Notes: generated by a model from the letters alone, not told the origin. 64,000 nucleotides of DNA from Pseudomonas frederiksbergensis (GCF_003732705.1 NZ_MOBR01000009.1:1-64000), one strand, 5' to 3'; positions 36,985 through 46,344 are shown, counted from the first letter of the stretch. Program-made: numbers and translations.

Positions 36985-38107
36985 GACGTTTGTCCGTCAG
37001 ATTCAACCGCCGCACTTCAGCAAAAATCTCGGTAATCGGCCGCCTCGGCTGGCGTTTGTGCAGCTTTCGGACCTGTTCGCTCATTCGCACCAGTTCTTCA
37101 CTCGGTTTCGCCCATTGCTCCTTCGGCAACGGCTCGGACCATTTCTGCATCACTTCGGGCATGGCCTGCGGGCCCAATTTTTGGATGCGGCGGACTTCCC
37201 ATTCGGTCAGGTGGTTGGGGATCGTCCATAGGGTCATGACGTGGTACAGGTACCAGAAAAATCCCGAGAGCCGATTGCGTGAGCCGTCGCGAATCTCCTG
37301 ATGCATGCGCGCGCGGGCGTTGCGGAAGGTGTGCAGGCCTTCGTGGGGCGGGTCGCCGGGGAGTTGCAGGTCTTCGAGGTCCTGGATGGTTTTGAGGTCG
37401 TTGACTTCGTATTCCATGTAGCCGCGGATGGCTTCCCAATGGCTGATGGCGAGGGGCAGACCGAAGCAGGGGAACTCGACGCTGGTCAGGGTTTCGCCAT
37501 GCTGGAAACCGATACCCATGCCGTATTGGCGGTGGATGCCGTATTGGGTCGCGCCCTGGGCTTCGATGACCCAGGCGGAGAGGGATTCCCAAGGGACGAA
37601 GACCGGTTCGGTGGCGCCTTCGGGGTTGAAGCAGACTTCGCGGCGTTGGCGGTTGAAGCGGGTGGGGATGATTTGGAGGCGTTTTTTGTGGTTGTGGTGC
37701 CAGGTGCAGAGGCCGATGAGTAGGGAGCAGAGGCCGGTTATCAGTGCGTAGCCGTAGCCTACATCGAATACACCCGTAACTGAGTCCGATATATCCTCCC
37801 AATCGTAACCAAAAACGACTCCTAGAAAACCAGTAAATAACGGGAAGAGAAATAGAACCATAAAGGTGCCGCTGAATGGCAGGCCTAATATTACCTGCCA
37901 TGAAAATATCTGCGGCCATCCCAACCCGAAGTCCATATACACGTCATTTAATTCCCCGATGTGGGGACCATGCGGAGGCATTGGTGTCGGCAATGGCAAA
38001 GGCGCGAGATAAGTGATTTTTCCGCTTGGAAATGGCTCAACATCACCAGCCTTTCTCTGATGTTTGAGTTGAGGATCAGACATGGCGCTATCAATCTTTA
38101 TGGGCAT
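36977..38107 (-). CDS. DUF6708 membrane protein, copy 1 (candidate cognate immunity)
   Basis: A 376-aa membrane protein directly downstream of the effector, overlapping it by 17 bases, so the two are translationally coupled as expected of an effector-immunity pair. Two membrane helices at about 68-100 and 112-135 enclose a short loop (YDWEDISDSVTGVF) that would face the periplasm, where a type VI pore-former arrives. The variable segment here reads GTFMVLFLFPLFTGFLG. The C-terminal soluble domain is shared almost unchanged with copies 2 and 3 and has no recognised catalytic motif. Of the three copies this is the best candidate for the immunity protein of the effector next door. Confidence 0.85.
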   Translation of the reverse strand: MPIKIDSAMSDPQLKHQRKAGDVEPFPSGKITYLAPLPLPTPMPPHGPHIGELNDVYMDFGLGWPQIFSWQVILGLPFSGTFMVLFLFPLFTGFLGVVFGYDWEDISDSVTGVFDVGYGYALITGLCSLLIGLCTWHHNHKKRLQIIPTRFNRQRREVCFNPEGATEPVFVPWESLSAWVIEAQGATQYGIHRQYGMGIGFQHGETLTSVEFPCFGLPLAISHWEAIRGYMEYEVNDLKTIQDLEDLQLPGDPPHEGLHTFRNARARMHQEIRDGSRNRLSGFFWYLYHVMTLWTIPNHLTEWEVRRIQKLGPQAMPEVMQKWSEPLPKEQWAKPSEELVRMSEQVRKLHKRQPRRPITEIFAEVRRLNLTDKRRA

Positions 38108-41100
38108 GATCAGCCAGGTCTAACAAATGGGTTTCAATCAACAACATCGTTGGGCTCTCGGTAACGGACTGGGCAGGCAGCGCGGGGAAGCGGCCCTCTT
38201 CGAGTGGGTTGAGGCGAATGACGCGATTGCGAGAAACCCAAGCACCGTTGTTGGCCAAGGTCTGTATGCAGACAGTCAATTCCAGTGTTTCGGAAGAGGG
38301 CGTAAATTCGGAATCAGCATCCATTGGGTATCGCAGACATAGCACCAGACAGTCTGGTCCTGCTTGTACGATGCGCAGGCTGTTCGCAATTTCATCGCTG
38401 ATGACGTCCTTTCGTTCTCGCGGCGCGCCGCGACTGTGAAGGGGTGTGGAAATACGGTGAGCGCCGATTCCTAGACGTTGGGCTGATTGACCGTTCAAGG
38501 GCGGCTGGAGCTCATTGAGCTTGAGCCCTGGTAGCACCAGATGGATGTCCTTGGGTTTGGCCTTTAACAGCAGGTTTTTTAGCCACGAGTCATGCTCGTT
38601 TGGACCCAGTTGGACGTAAGGAGCATGAAGCAAATAGGCCAGGCAGCGTTGATACTCATCCAGCGTATGGTCGCCACGCTCATCGGCATCTAGGCTCCAT
38701 GGTGTGGTTTTCAGCCATTTGTCGTGAGCACTGATGTTGTAGCGGTTGAAGAGCCAAGTGCCACCTAGTTCCAGTACGGTGAACAGTGCTCCAGCCAGGT
38801 TGAATCGAAAAAATACGGTTGAGAGTCGTGTACCTGCAGCAGCCCATGCGGCAGTTCGTGCTGTTGCATTCTTAGCAGTAAGTACTTTGATCGTCGCGTG
38901 GAAGGTGTGACTAAGTCCGTAGGCGTTAACAGTCACCATGCCGCTAGACCCCAATGTGGCAAGAGCAGCGCTGGTTTGCGCCGAGCGGTTGCCGCTACGA
39001 GTAGCCTGCTGCCAATTCTGGTGTTGGGTATTCAGGCTGAACAACGAAGCTAAAAAACCAAAAAAGTAGGTAAAACCACCCAGCCCGATATGCATCTTCC
39101 CCATCTGCACATGCACATTCTGCAAGGCATGCCGTTGAAGTCCTGCAACTAACTCTGTACTTCTCGCCTTCAAAGCTGTGTCAGCCAGGCTCTGCGCAGC
39201 TGTAAAACCTGCCGCTCCGGTAGCCGCAAACGCGGCAAAAAAGGTGGCCCGTTTCTTTGGATCTTTGGTCTGATTCATCATCTCTCGATAAACCCCCACC
39301 AAATTCACCCCCTGCACCAAAAACACCACCAACCCCATCCCCTCACTCCGAATCAACCCCGCATTCGGCACAGCCCCCACCCCCATCCGAATATTCCTCA
39401 ACAACCCCCGAACTTCCTGCTGTTGCGCCGGCGGAAACACCACCGTCACTCCCGCCCGTGCCTGGGTCGCGCCATACAGCCGCGCCGATTGATCCGGCAG
39501 TTCGGCAATCGGGCTCAGCGCCCCCGCCAACCGACCTTCCAGTAGCGTCAACTCGCCACGCACCCGGGCAATCTCACCCTGCAACTCCATTGCCCTTGGC
39601 GTTTTGTGCCCCTGGCGGTTTTTGTTGTGGGTGAGTTGGTTGCGTTCACGCATCAGGGTTTTGAGGTAGTCACGCTCCCTGAGCAATTCCTTGAGGTTGG
39701 TTTGCAGCGCCGCCTGTTCTGCCGGGGTGGCGACGGTGAAGGTCACGCCGGTGGTTTTCGCGGCATCGAGTAGTCGGGTGTAAATCGCTTTAGGCAGGCG
39801 TTGGAACAGTTCGTCGAGGTCGGGGATTTTCTCTCCCTTGAGGTCGAAGCCCTCCAGCGCCTGGCTCAGGCCCAGGTTCAGCGCGGGGCTGAGGCTGTGC
39901 TGGGCGGCGTCAGCGACGGCGCGGGTGTGGTCGGGCAGATCGTCGAGGGCAGGGAGGTGCGGTTGTTCGATCTTCTTTAGCTCGGCCAGCCAGCTCGGCA
40001 AGTTGTTGAACAGGGCCATGCCGGCGTTGAACAGCGTGCTGTACTGCGCGGCCTGTTCCTGTTGAAGGCGCAAGGGCAAGGTGTAGAACAATGGCCGGGT
40101 CAATTCCGGGTGGTTTTCCAGATAGGCCAGTATTTTTTCGCTCGCATGATCGCTGCGGCAGATGTCTTTGATGCAGGCGTATTCGGCGCTGAAGGCCTGA
40201 CCCAGTTGCGATGGCTCGTGCCCGTCGTAGTACCAGGCCGAGCAGTGGTAGCGCCCGGCACACACCAACGTCGTGCGGTCGGTGGTGATGCGTTCAAGCA
40301 CGCGGTTCCAGCGACCGAGGTCGGCGCGGTACTGCAACAGTTCGTTGTCCATGGCCGGGCGGTCGATGAAATCGTTGATCCCGCGTTTGCCGCTGAAACG
40401 GGGGCCTTCTAGCGCGTCCTTGATGCGTTTGTTTTGCTCCCTGCCGAGATTGACCAGGGTGTCGAGGTGACGTTCGACGAAGTCGTCCGGGGCCACTGAA
40501 AAGTGTTGGCGAGCGTAATATCGGCGGTCTGCATCATCACTGGCGCGGCTGTGCGCGGTGAAATCGGGATCGGCGCCTTGGTACTTGGCCATTTCGAACG
40601 CTTCGGTGTGGGCCTGCTTGCGCAGTTGCTCCAGTTCCGGCGTCACGGGTGCATCCGGCGGCTCAACCTTGCCGCCCTTGTTCAGGTAGTCGAGCAGGGC
40701 TTTGCGGGTGTCTTCCCGGTCCGGCTCGGGCAACTGCTCCAGGTCAGCGAATAACGCCTTGTGTCGCGGGTCGTTACTGGCCTCGGAGAGTTTTTCGATA
40801 TCCGCCGGGCTGAGCTGACTCAGCGACTCGATGTAGCAGGCCAGCAGGTAATTGCGCTCGTTGTGACCGGCATTGGTCCAGTCGTCGACCCAGCCGACCA
40901 CGCGGTCTTGATACTCGGCCAGGTCGCGCAACACGCCGAGGTCGTCCTGCACCACGAGGAACAACGTGTCGTCCTGATAGGGTGCACGCACCTGACCCAG
41001 AAACTCGCCAATATGCGCCTCGCGAAAGCGCTGAGGCTGTTCCCATAGATACGGCTCGCGCTCGTGCTCGGGGGCATCGCTGACGTGTACCGTCGGCAAA

Positions 41101-41705
41101 AGAGCGGTGCCTGGCTCGACACCGTCCTGTGCGGCGGCTGCCTGCTGAGGCGCAAGCGTGGCAACCTCCGCCAACCACTGCTTGCCTTGCTCGACCGTCA
41201 GCAGATGCTCGCCACCGCTTTTGCAATCCACCGGGGCGAGGTCAACGGCTTGCATGAAGTGTTCGCGCTCTTCACGACTGTCTGTCACTTGAGCGCATTT
41301 GGCGGCGGTCCATTGCACTTCGGCGAAGCACACGTGCAAGAGGCTAAGCCTGGAAAACACTAGCGCCGGACGCTCTTCGATGGGCGTGCGCTGATCGCCA
41401 TTGACCTTGCCACCCTTGTGCAACAAGGCACTGATCAGTCCGTTGAGGACGCGGTATTCATGCAAATGGCCGGTCACACTGTCGATCACATACAACCAGC
41501 CATCGCGCATCAGGCGAATGCCCAGTGGACGGGTTTCAAGGGTGTAAGGCAGTTTTAGCGCTGCGCTCGGATCGAGAGGCTTTTCTACCAGGCCGTAGCG
41601 CAACGGCAGAAGCTGCACGTGGGCTTGCTGCAAAGGGCAGGCGCCGGGCGAGCCGATAGCGGACTTGGGTGCCGCAGCGGCGGCGAGGTTGGCTGGTGCG
41701 TTCAT
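38091..41705 (-). CDS. VasX-like pore-forming type VI secretion effector
   Basis: A 1204-aa protein with the VasX/BTH_I2691-type N-terminal region: CPLQQAHVQLLPLRYGLVE near residue 25, then RPLGIRLMRDGWLYVID. The middle is long and helical. From about residue 790 to 990 there are about five hydrophobic segments (GMGLVVFLVQGVNLVGVY, FFAAFAATGAAGF, FTYFFGFLASLFSL and two more), followed by a C-terminal domain of about 215 residues. VasX is a colicin-like pore-former delivered by type VI secretion, and this layout fits the same action on target inner membranes. The start at 41705 overlaps the DUF4123 stop as ATGA. Base composition becomes AT-richer below about 39300, so the membrane and tail part may have been exchanged separately from the N-terminal half. 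Confidence 0.86.
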   Translation of the reverse strand: MNAPANLAAAAAPKSAIGSPGACPLQQAHVQLLPLRYGLVEKPLDPSAALKLPYTLETRPLGIRLMRDGWLYVIDSVTGHLHEYRVLNGLISALLHKGGKVNGDQRTPIEERPALVFSRLSLLHVCFAEVQWTAAKCAQVTDSREEREHFMQAVDLAPVDCKSGGEHLLTVEQGKQWLAEVATLAPQQAAAAQDGVEPGTALLPTVHVSDAPEHEREPYLWEQPQRFREAHIGEFLGQVRAPYQDDTLFLVVQDDLGVLRDLAEYQDRVVGWVDDWTNAGHNERNYLLACYIESLSQLSPADIEKLSEASNDPRHKALFADLEQLPEPDREDTRKALLDYLNKGGKVEPPDAPVTPELEQLRKQAHTEAFEMAKYQGADPDFTAHSRASDDADRRYYARQHFSVAPDDFVERHLDTLVNLGREQNKRIKDALEGPRFSGKRGINDFIDRPAMDNELLQYRADLGRWNRVLERITTDRTTLVCAGRYHCSAWYYDGHEPSQLGQAFSAEYACIKDICRSDHASEKILAYLENHPELTRPLFYTLPLRLQQEQAAQYSTLFNAGMALFNNLPSWLAELKKIEQPHLPALDDLPDHTRAVADAAQHSLSPALNLGLSQALEGFDLKGEKIPDLDELFQRLPKAIYTRLLDAAKTTGVTFTVATPAEQAALQTNLKELLRERDYLKTLMRERNQLTHNKNRQGHKTPRAMELQGEIARVRGELTLLEGRLAGALSPIAELPDQSARLYGATQARAGVTVVFPPAQQQEVRGLLRNIRMGVGAVPNAGLIRSEGMGLVVFLVQGVNLVGVYREMMNQTKDPKKRATFFAAFAATGAAGFTAAQSLADTALKARSTELVAGLQRHALQNVHVQMGKMHIGLGGFTYFFGFLASLFSLNTQHQNWQQATRSGNRSAQTSAALATLGSSGMVTVNAYGLSHTFHATIKVLTAKNATARTAAWAAAGTRLSTVFFRFNLAGALFTVLELGGTWLFNRYNISAHDKWLKTTPWSLDADERGDHTLDEYQRCLAYLLHAPYVQLGPNEHDSWLKNLLLKAKPKDIHLVLPGLKLNELQPPLNGQSAQRLGIGAHRISTPLHSRGAPRERKDVISDEIANSLRIVQAGPDCLVLCLRYPMDADSEFTPSSETLELTVCIQTLANNGAWVSRNRVIRLNPLEEGRFPALPAQSVTESPTMLLIETHLLDLADHAHKD

Positions 41706-42568
41706 GGGCGGCCCCGTTGGATGGCCCACTGGTGGGCGAGGTCAGCGGCCAGCGCAACGCGCTCGCCGGGTGATTGCAGCGATGGCGTATGGAGTAATCG
41801 ATCGATGTGCGGATGCTGGTCGAGCGGCGATCCGTCCAGCCAGGCCATGACATTGGCGTAAAAAAACAGCTCGGACTGGCTGCTTAACCCCAGGGCCTGG
41901 GCCTCCTCGAAAAGCCGTTGAAGCGTCGGCCAACGCAGGGCCACGGTTTCGCCGCCGTGACGTTCGGGGAAGTAAGTGAGCAGATGGACGTCGAGTTCGA
42001 GCAGTACGCGGCGCCGATCAGCGCGGTCCAGCGCTGAGTTCTGCTCAGGGCTAAGGCGGTAAGGCGTTGGTAGTTCCGGGTGTTCGGAAATCAACGGCTG
42101 GTCGCGATGCCAATTCGCGCTGACGCTGTCGGCCGTCACCACACAGGACAGTGGACCCAACAAACGTTGATCGCCGCTGCCGAACAGCGTCCGCGCTACA
42201 GCGGCGTCGGCCAGTCGCAGCATCACCGGCAGGCCCTCTGGCATTTCAACCATCAGCAGTTTTCGCAAATGCTGAGTGACGTCATTCATAGACGCGGAGC
42301 TGAACAACAGCACGCCCCATTCCTCGTTCGCGTGCTCCAGATAGAACTGAAAAACCGCTGCGTCAGGATGTTCGATCAGCACCAACAGCGGTGAGATATC
42401 CCGCAGCTCGGTGAAGGGTGGATGGTCGTAGAGCGCAACGCTGCTGACCCCGGGGCTTAGCTGCTTCAAACGCTCTGGCAAATGACTGACGGTCGCGCCG
42501 TCCAACAACACAAAAGCCTGTTGCGTGTTCCAGGGCAGGTCGGCAGGTAACGTGGTTGAGAATTTCAT
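41702..42568 (-). CDS. DUF4123 type VI effector adaptor (Tec/Tap-1-like)
   Basis: A 288-aa cytoplasmic protein with the DUF4123 domain, roughly residues 25-150 (FVLLDGATVSHLPERLK to about EMPEGLPVMLRL). Proteins of this family bind an effector and load it on its cognate VgrG spike without being part of the spike. The start at ATG 42568 overlaps the vgrG stop (ATGA); the frame is open further upstream but only in the shadow of vgrG. Its stop overlaps the effector start in the same way. Position between vgrG and the effector is the classic arrangement and implies it is specific to this effector. Confidence 0.88.
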   Translation of the reverse strand: MKFSTTLPADLPWNTQQAFVLLDGATVSHLPERLKQLSPGVSSVALYDHPPFTELRDISPLLVLIEHPDAAVFQFYLEHANEEWGVLLFSSASMNDVTQHLRKLLMVEMPEGLPVMLRLADAAVARTLFGSGDQRLLGPLSCVVTADSVSANWHRDQPLISEHPELPTPYRLSPEQNSALDRADRRRVLLELDVHLLTYFPERHGGETVALRWPTLQRLFEEAQALGLSSQSELFFYANVMAWLDGSPLDQHPHIDRLLHTPSLQSPGERVALAADLAHQWAIQRGRP

Positions 42569-44568
42569 GCGAGGGCCGCCTCGCAAATCAGGCAGCGTGA
42601 GCTGCGGTTTGACACCAGTGCATGGCGTTGCCGCGCGGGGTCGAAATTCACCTTTGACAAAGGCAATACCCCTGGCATCAGTGGCTCTGCCAGCAGGCCC
42701 ATGGCCGGGGTGCCGCCTTCCACAATCGCCACGCTGCTGAAAATGCCTTCCGGCCCCAGCGTCAGCCAATGACCGCCAGCCTTGACCGTCAGGTGTGCTC
42801 CGCCATCAATGACGACTTGTTGCCCGGCACCGAGGTGGATTTGCTGAGTGGCGCTGAGTCGGTGACTGGTGACGCGAATGTGTTGCTCACCCTGGACCAA
42901 CAAGTGATCGTCCTGTTTGAGTTCAGTGAGGCGGTTGCCGTGGGTGAGGTGGTGTTCTTCGCCGCGCAGGTCGTGGCTTGCGATGCCCCCGACAACGACC
43001 GTTCGTTGGTGGTTGACTTCAATGCGTTCGTCGTTGAGTACGAGCTGTACGAAATCACGCTGGGCTCGCAGGGCAATTTCTTCTGCGCCAGTTTTGTCCT
43101 CTATGCGCAATTCGTTGTAACCGCCGCCACCCGGGCTGCTCTGGCTGCGAAAAATGCTTTGCGTATGTTCGGTTGGAAGGTCTAGCGGCACGGGCGTTGC
43201 CCCGTTAGGCAAGCCACCCAGAACGAAGGGTTTGTCGGGATCGCCCTCGCTGAAACCCACCAGCACTTCCATGCCGACTCGCGGAATCAGCACGCTGCCA
43301 TAGTGGTCATTCGCCCAACCAGTGGCGACTCGCAGCCAGCAGCTTGAATGTTCGTTGAGCTGACCGTCACGGTCCCACAGCAACTGAACCTTTACCCGAC
43401 CGTACTCATCGCAATGGATCTCTTCACCGGGCGGTCCAGTAACTACCGCGTGCTGGTTACCCGTCACTCGGGGCTTGGGATGTTCAAGGGCCGGTCTAAA
43501 AACCACATCCCATGGTGTCGCGACGAAGTGATTGCGGTAGCCCTGGCTGAAGCCCTCTTCAGGGTTGCCGTCGGTCATTGACTCTTCCAGAACCTGAGGC
43601 TGTTTGCCGACGTGCTCAACCTCAGTCAGCAACCACAGACCATTCCAGTCGCCACGCGGGTGTTCGGTCATGTCAACGAAGTGCCCGCTGCGCAGGGCGC
43701 TTTGATCGCTGCGACCACGGGCTTGCTGATAGTCAGCGCGATGGCGTTCCAGAGTCCGCCTGGCCAGATGTTTGCCGCGCTCACGTTCGGTGAATTGCCC
43801 CGGGAAGGCGTAATCCTCCAGGTGGGGTAACTGCGGGCTCTTGCTTTCGCTATCCAGCGGCAGGCGTGGTTTTTCGAAGTGGTAATCACGGCGGCTGACG
43901 TGGGTCGTGCGGGTTTCCAGGCTGACCTGGAAGCGATCAATCACCGGGGCTTCGGCGACCATGCCGCTGCCCTGGGCATACGCTGTCGGGCCTGCGGGTT
44001 TGCGGAATACTGTCTGATCGTCGCCAAATACCAACACATGCCCGGAGGCGTTGTGTTGAAAATGAAAGTGCAGGCCTTCCTCCTCACACAACCGTTGAAT
44101 GAAGTGCAGGTCGGACTCGTTGTATTGCACGCAATAGCGTCGTGGCCGGTACTCGGTGTTGAGTTGGAAGCGCCAGGTGTCCGCTTGTACCCCGTGATCG
44201 GTCAGTACTTTGCCGATGATCTGCGGCACGCTCAGATGCTGAAAAATACGCTGGTTGTGGCGATGCGCGAGATAGGCGAGGCGGGGCGCCAGGGTGATTT
44301 GATAGCGGGTCAGGCGTTTGCCCGAATCACCTTGGGCGACTCGATAGACGTGGCCGTGAATGCCGCCGTTGTCGGAGCCGAATGTCAGAAATGCCGGGCG
44401 ATGCAGCAGCGACTCAAGATCCAGATCGGGCCGTTCGCTGACCAGTTCGAGTTTGACCTCGTAGGGCCGGTTCAGCGCTTCCCTGGCCTGAAACTCCAGA
44501 ACCTGAAGGTCGTAGGAAAAACCTGCAATGTCGAGTCTGAAAACGACTTCGTTCGCCGTAGTAAACAT
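42565..44568 (-). CDS. vgrG: Type VI secretion spike protein VgrG/TssI
   Basis: The trimeric spike that tips the Hcp tube, 667 aa. The gp27-like part has RYCVQYNESDLHFIQRLCEE near residue 145 and the gp5-like OB region includes EIHCDEYGRVKVQLLWDRDG and SCWLRVATGWA, then PRVGMEVLVGFSEGDPD. A DUF2345 beta-helix follows (GHWLTLGPEGI). No extra C-terminal enzyme is fused; the protein ends in CLICEAALA. AGGGATGCG precedes the ATG. No other type VI structural gene is in the window, so this is an orphan spike island that relies on an apparatus encoded elsewhere. Confidence 0.96.
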   Translation of the reverse strand: MFTTANEVVFRLDIAGFSYDLQVLEFQAREALNRPYEVKLELVSERPDLDLESLLHRPAFLTFGSDNGGIHGHVYRVAQGDSGKRLTRYQITLAPRLAYLAHRHNQRIFQHLSVPQIIGKVLTDHGVQADTWRFQLNTEYRPRRYCVQYNESDLHFIQRLCEEEGLHFHFQHNASGHVLVFGDDQTVFRKPAGPTAYAQGSGMVAEAPVIDRFQVSLETRTTHVSRRDYHFEKPRLPLDSESKSPQLPHLEDYAFPGQFTERERGKHLARRTLERHRADYQQARGRSDQSALRSGHFVDMTEHPRGDWNGLWLLTEVEHVGKQPQVLEESMTDGNPEEGFSQGYRNHFVATPWDVVFRPALEHPKPRVTGNQHAVVTGPPGEEIHCDEYGRVKVQLLWDRDGQLNEHSSCWLRVATGWANDHYGSVLIPRVGMEVLVGFSEGDPDKPFVLGGLPNGATPVPLDLPTEHTQSIFRSQSSPGGGGYNELRIEDKTGAEEIALRAQRDFVQLVLNDERIEVNHQRTVVVGGIASHDLRGEEHHLTHGNRLTELKQDDHLLVQGEQHIRVTSHRLSATQQIHLGAGQQVVIDGGAHLTVKAGGHWLTLGPEGIFSSVAIVEGGTPAMGLLAEPLMPGVLPLSKVNFDPARQRHALVSNRSSRCLICEAALA

Positions 44569-44703
44569 CCGCGCATCCCTGTGTCTTTAAGGCACGGGAC
44601 TTTGCGTGAAGCTACGTGTAGGCGAAGCCAGTCGATTCGATATCTTCTGTAGGACTTATCCGCAAGATGCGATCGCGGTCGAAATGTCAGGCGTTTCTGA
44701 CAG

Positions 44704-46344
44704 CTATTTCGGATAAAGCGGCGGCAACCCGCTATCACCCACCGGATCCTGAACCCGCTCCGCCAGCGGAATAGCCCGGGTCGCGCGCCACAGGTCTTCA
44801 CCTTGCCAATGCTGGCCGGTTTCGCTGTACAGCGCGCCGTTCAGGCCGTCGAGGGCATCGGACAACGGCACAAACCGCGCCGCCATGTCCGCCAAGGTTT
44901 CCGGTTGTTGCCGAGCCCAGGCGTCGAGGGCCTGGCGGGTGGCGTGGGGGTCGTTGGCCTGGCAGGCGCGCTTGAGTTCGTCGAGCACGGTGCGCGGGCT
45001 CGGGCCGGTTTGCGCGGCACGCAGGATCGCCGGCTGCCAGCGAGCGCGCCACCACAGGCCGAAGCCGAGGAGGGTGGTGCAGGCCAGGATCACCGTGCTG
45101 AGTTTCCACCACCACAGGGCTTCGCTGTCTGCGGCGTAATTCACTTGTGCGCTGCCCGTCGGAGTGTCGACCATCAGGCTCGGATTGTTGCTGACTTGCA
45201 GGGTCCGGGCCGGCAGGCTGCTGTGTTCCAGGTGATCTTCGAACGTGTTCCACCACACCACGTCGACCGTGGGCAGTTCGATGGCTCCACTGTGGGCGGG
45301 CACCAGGGCTTCGCGGTCTTCACGGCTGCCGATCAGCCCACGCTCGCTGTTCTGGTTGCCCAGCACCGGTTGGTCCGGGTAGCGGCGCAAGCCGTTGATA
45401 TCGGTGGCGGGCAGCGGCGGTAATTGCGAACTGGCCAGGCCTTCGGCTTTCAGGGTCAGGCTGCGGGTCAGGGAATCACCGACCTGCGTGTGATCCGGCT
45501 CCGGGCTCCAGCTCTCGCTCAGGCTCAGGCTGCGTGCCGGCAGCCACGGCGCATCGGCCGGGTAAGTCTCGGGCTTGGCCTTGACCGTCAGCGGAATCTC
45601 GGCGGAGCTGACCCGCAGCAACTTGCCCGGTTTCGGCCCTTGGGAGGCGACGTCCGGGGACGGTTGCACGTCCACCAGCGTGGCGCTGAACGTCTGCGTC
45701 GGAATGCTCAATACGCCGCTGTGCTGGGGAAAGATGGCGTAGCGCATCTCGATCACGCCATGGCGCAAGCCATTGATGACCTTTTCATAGGTGCGCGACT
45801 CGCCCAGTTGCTCGATTCGCGCATCGGGAATCTGCAACGGCGTCAGACTGCTGTCGTCGTACAGCGACACCGAATGGTAGATGCGCAGGGTCAGAATCGC
45901 CTGGGCCTGCACGTACACGCTGCTCTGATCGAGGCTGGCTTCGATAAACACCGGCGCCAGGGTGTTCTGGGTGTCTTGGGTTTCGCTCTCGATCACTTGG
46001 AGAGTAATTGGCTGACTGCGGACCTCGCCCAGTTGCAGCGACGGAATCTCCACGCTGCCGTTTTGCTTGGGCAGCAGGGTGATGATCCAGCGCGTGGTGG
46101 CCTGGTTGTTGCCATTGATCGTGGTCAACTGGTTGATCTGGCGGGTGCCGCGCACTTCGAACGCAGGCTCTAGCGGTGTCAGGTCGGGTTTGCCGAACAG
46201 CGTGACGTCGTTGGATTCCAGGGTCAGCTCGACGGTTTCGCCGGAACTCAGGCGACTGCGATCGACACTGGCGACCAGCCCCGCAGCCTGGACCTGAACA
46301 GTCCAGAACAGCAGCGCGAGCAAGAAAGCGGTGAAGCGGGTCAT
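44704..46344 (-). CDS. batD: BatD-like exported protein
   Basis: A 546-aa protein of the BatD family (oxygen-tolerance/Bat operon). Residues 1-20 are a signal peptide ending VQAAG. The body is a series of beta-sandwich domains starting SVDRSRLSSGETVELTLESN. A single helix near residue 415 (KLSTVILACTTLLGFGLWW) anchors it in the inner membrane, followed by a short cytoplasmic helical part. It is the last gene of the moxR/bat operon and overlaps its neighbour by four bases. Bat proteins are thought to form a membrane complex driven by the MoxR AAA+ ATPase, with a role in envelope stress; the exact activity is not known. Confidence 0.88.
   Translation of the reverse strand: MTRFTAFLLALLFWTVQVQAAGLVASVDRSRLSSGETVELTLESNDVTLFGKPDLTPLEPAFEVRGTRQINQLTTINGNNQATTRWIITLLPKQNGSVEIPSLQLGEVRSQPITLQVIESETQDTQNTLAPVFIEASLDQSSVYVQAQAILTLRIYHSVSLYDDSSLTPLQIPDARIEQLGESRTYEKVINGLRHGVIEMRYAIFPQHSGVLSIPTQTFSATLVDVQPSPDVASQGPKPGKLLRVSSAEIPLTVKAKPETYPADAPWLPARSLSLSESWSPEPDHTQVGDSLTRSLTLKAEGLASSQLPPLPATDINGLRRYPDQPVLGNQNSERGLIGSREDREALVPAHSGAIELPTVDVVWWNTFEDHLEHSSLPARTLQVSNNPSLMVDTPTGSAQVNYAADSEALWWWKLSTVILACTTLLGFGLWWRARWQPAILRAAQTGPSPRTVLDELKRACQANDPHATRQALDAWARQQPETLADMAARFVPLSDALDGLNGALYSETGQHWQGEDLWRATRAIPLAERVQDPVGDSGLPPLYPK

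Larger units (their letters stand above)
34374..38270. repeat. 1313-bp tandem array: effector tail plus DUF6708, three units
   Basis: Starts of the three DUF6708 genes are at 38107, 36794 and 35481, an exact 1313-bp period. Each unit holds about 180 bp of effector 3' end and one 1131-bp gene. Similarity to the resident effector ends near 38270. Copy 3 loses similarity at its own 3' end near 34374. A junction segment of about 50 bp (near 36955-37000 and 35642-35687) is present at both internal boundaries but matches neither the effector nor the end of copy 3. Confidence 0.92.

Noticed and set aside
34374..38270. CRISPR-like or Rhs repeat array
   Set aside because: The repeat unit is 1313 bp and protein-coding, with no short spacers and no YD repeats.
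44569..44703. Possible small gene between vgrG and batD
   Set aside because: Only 135 bp with no frame and no ribosome site; most likely the vgrG promoter.
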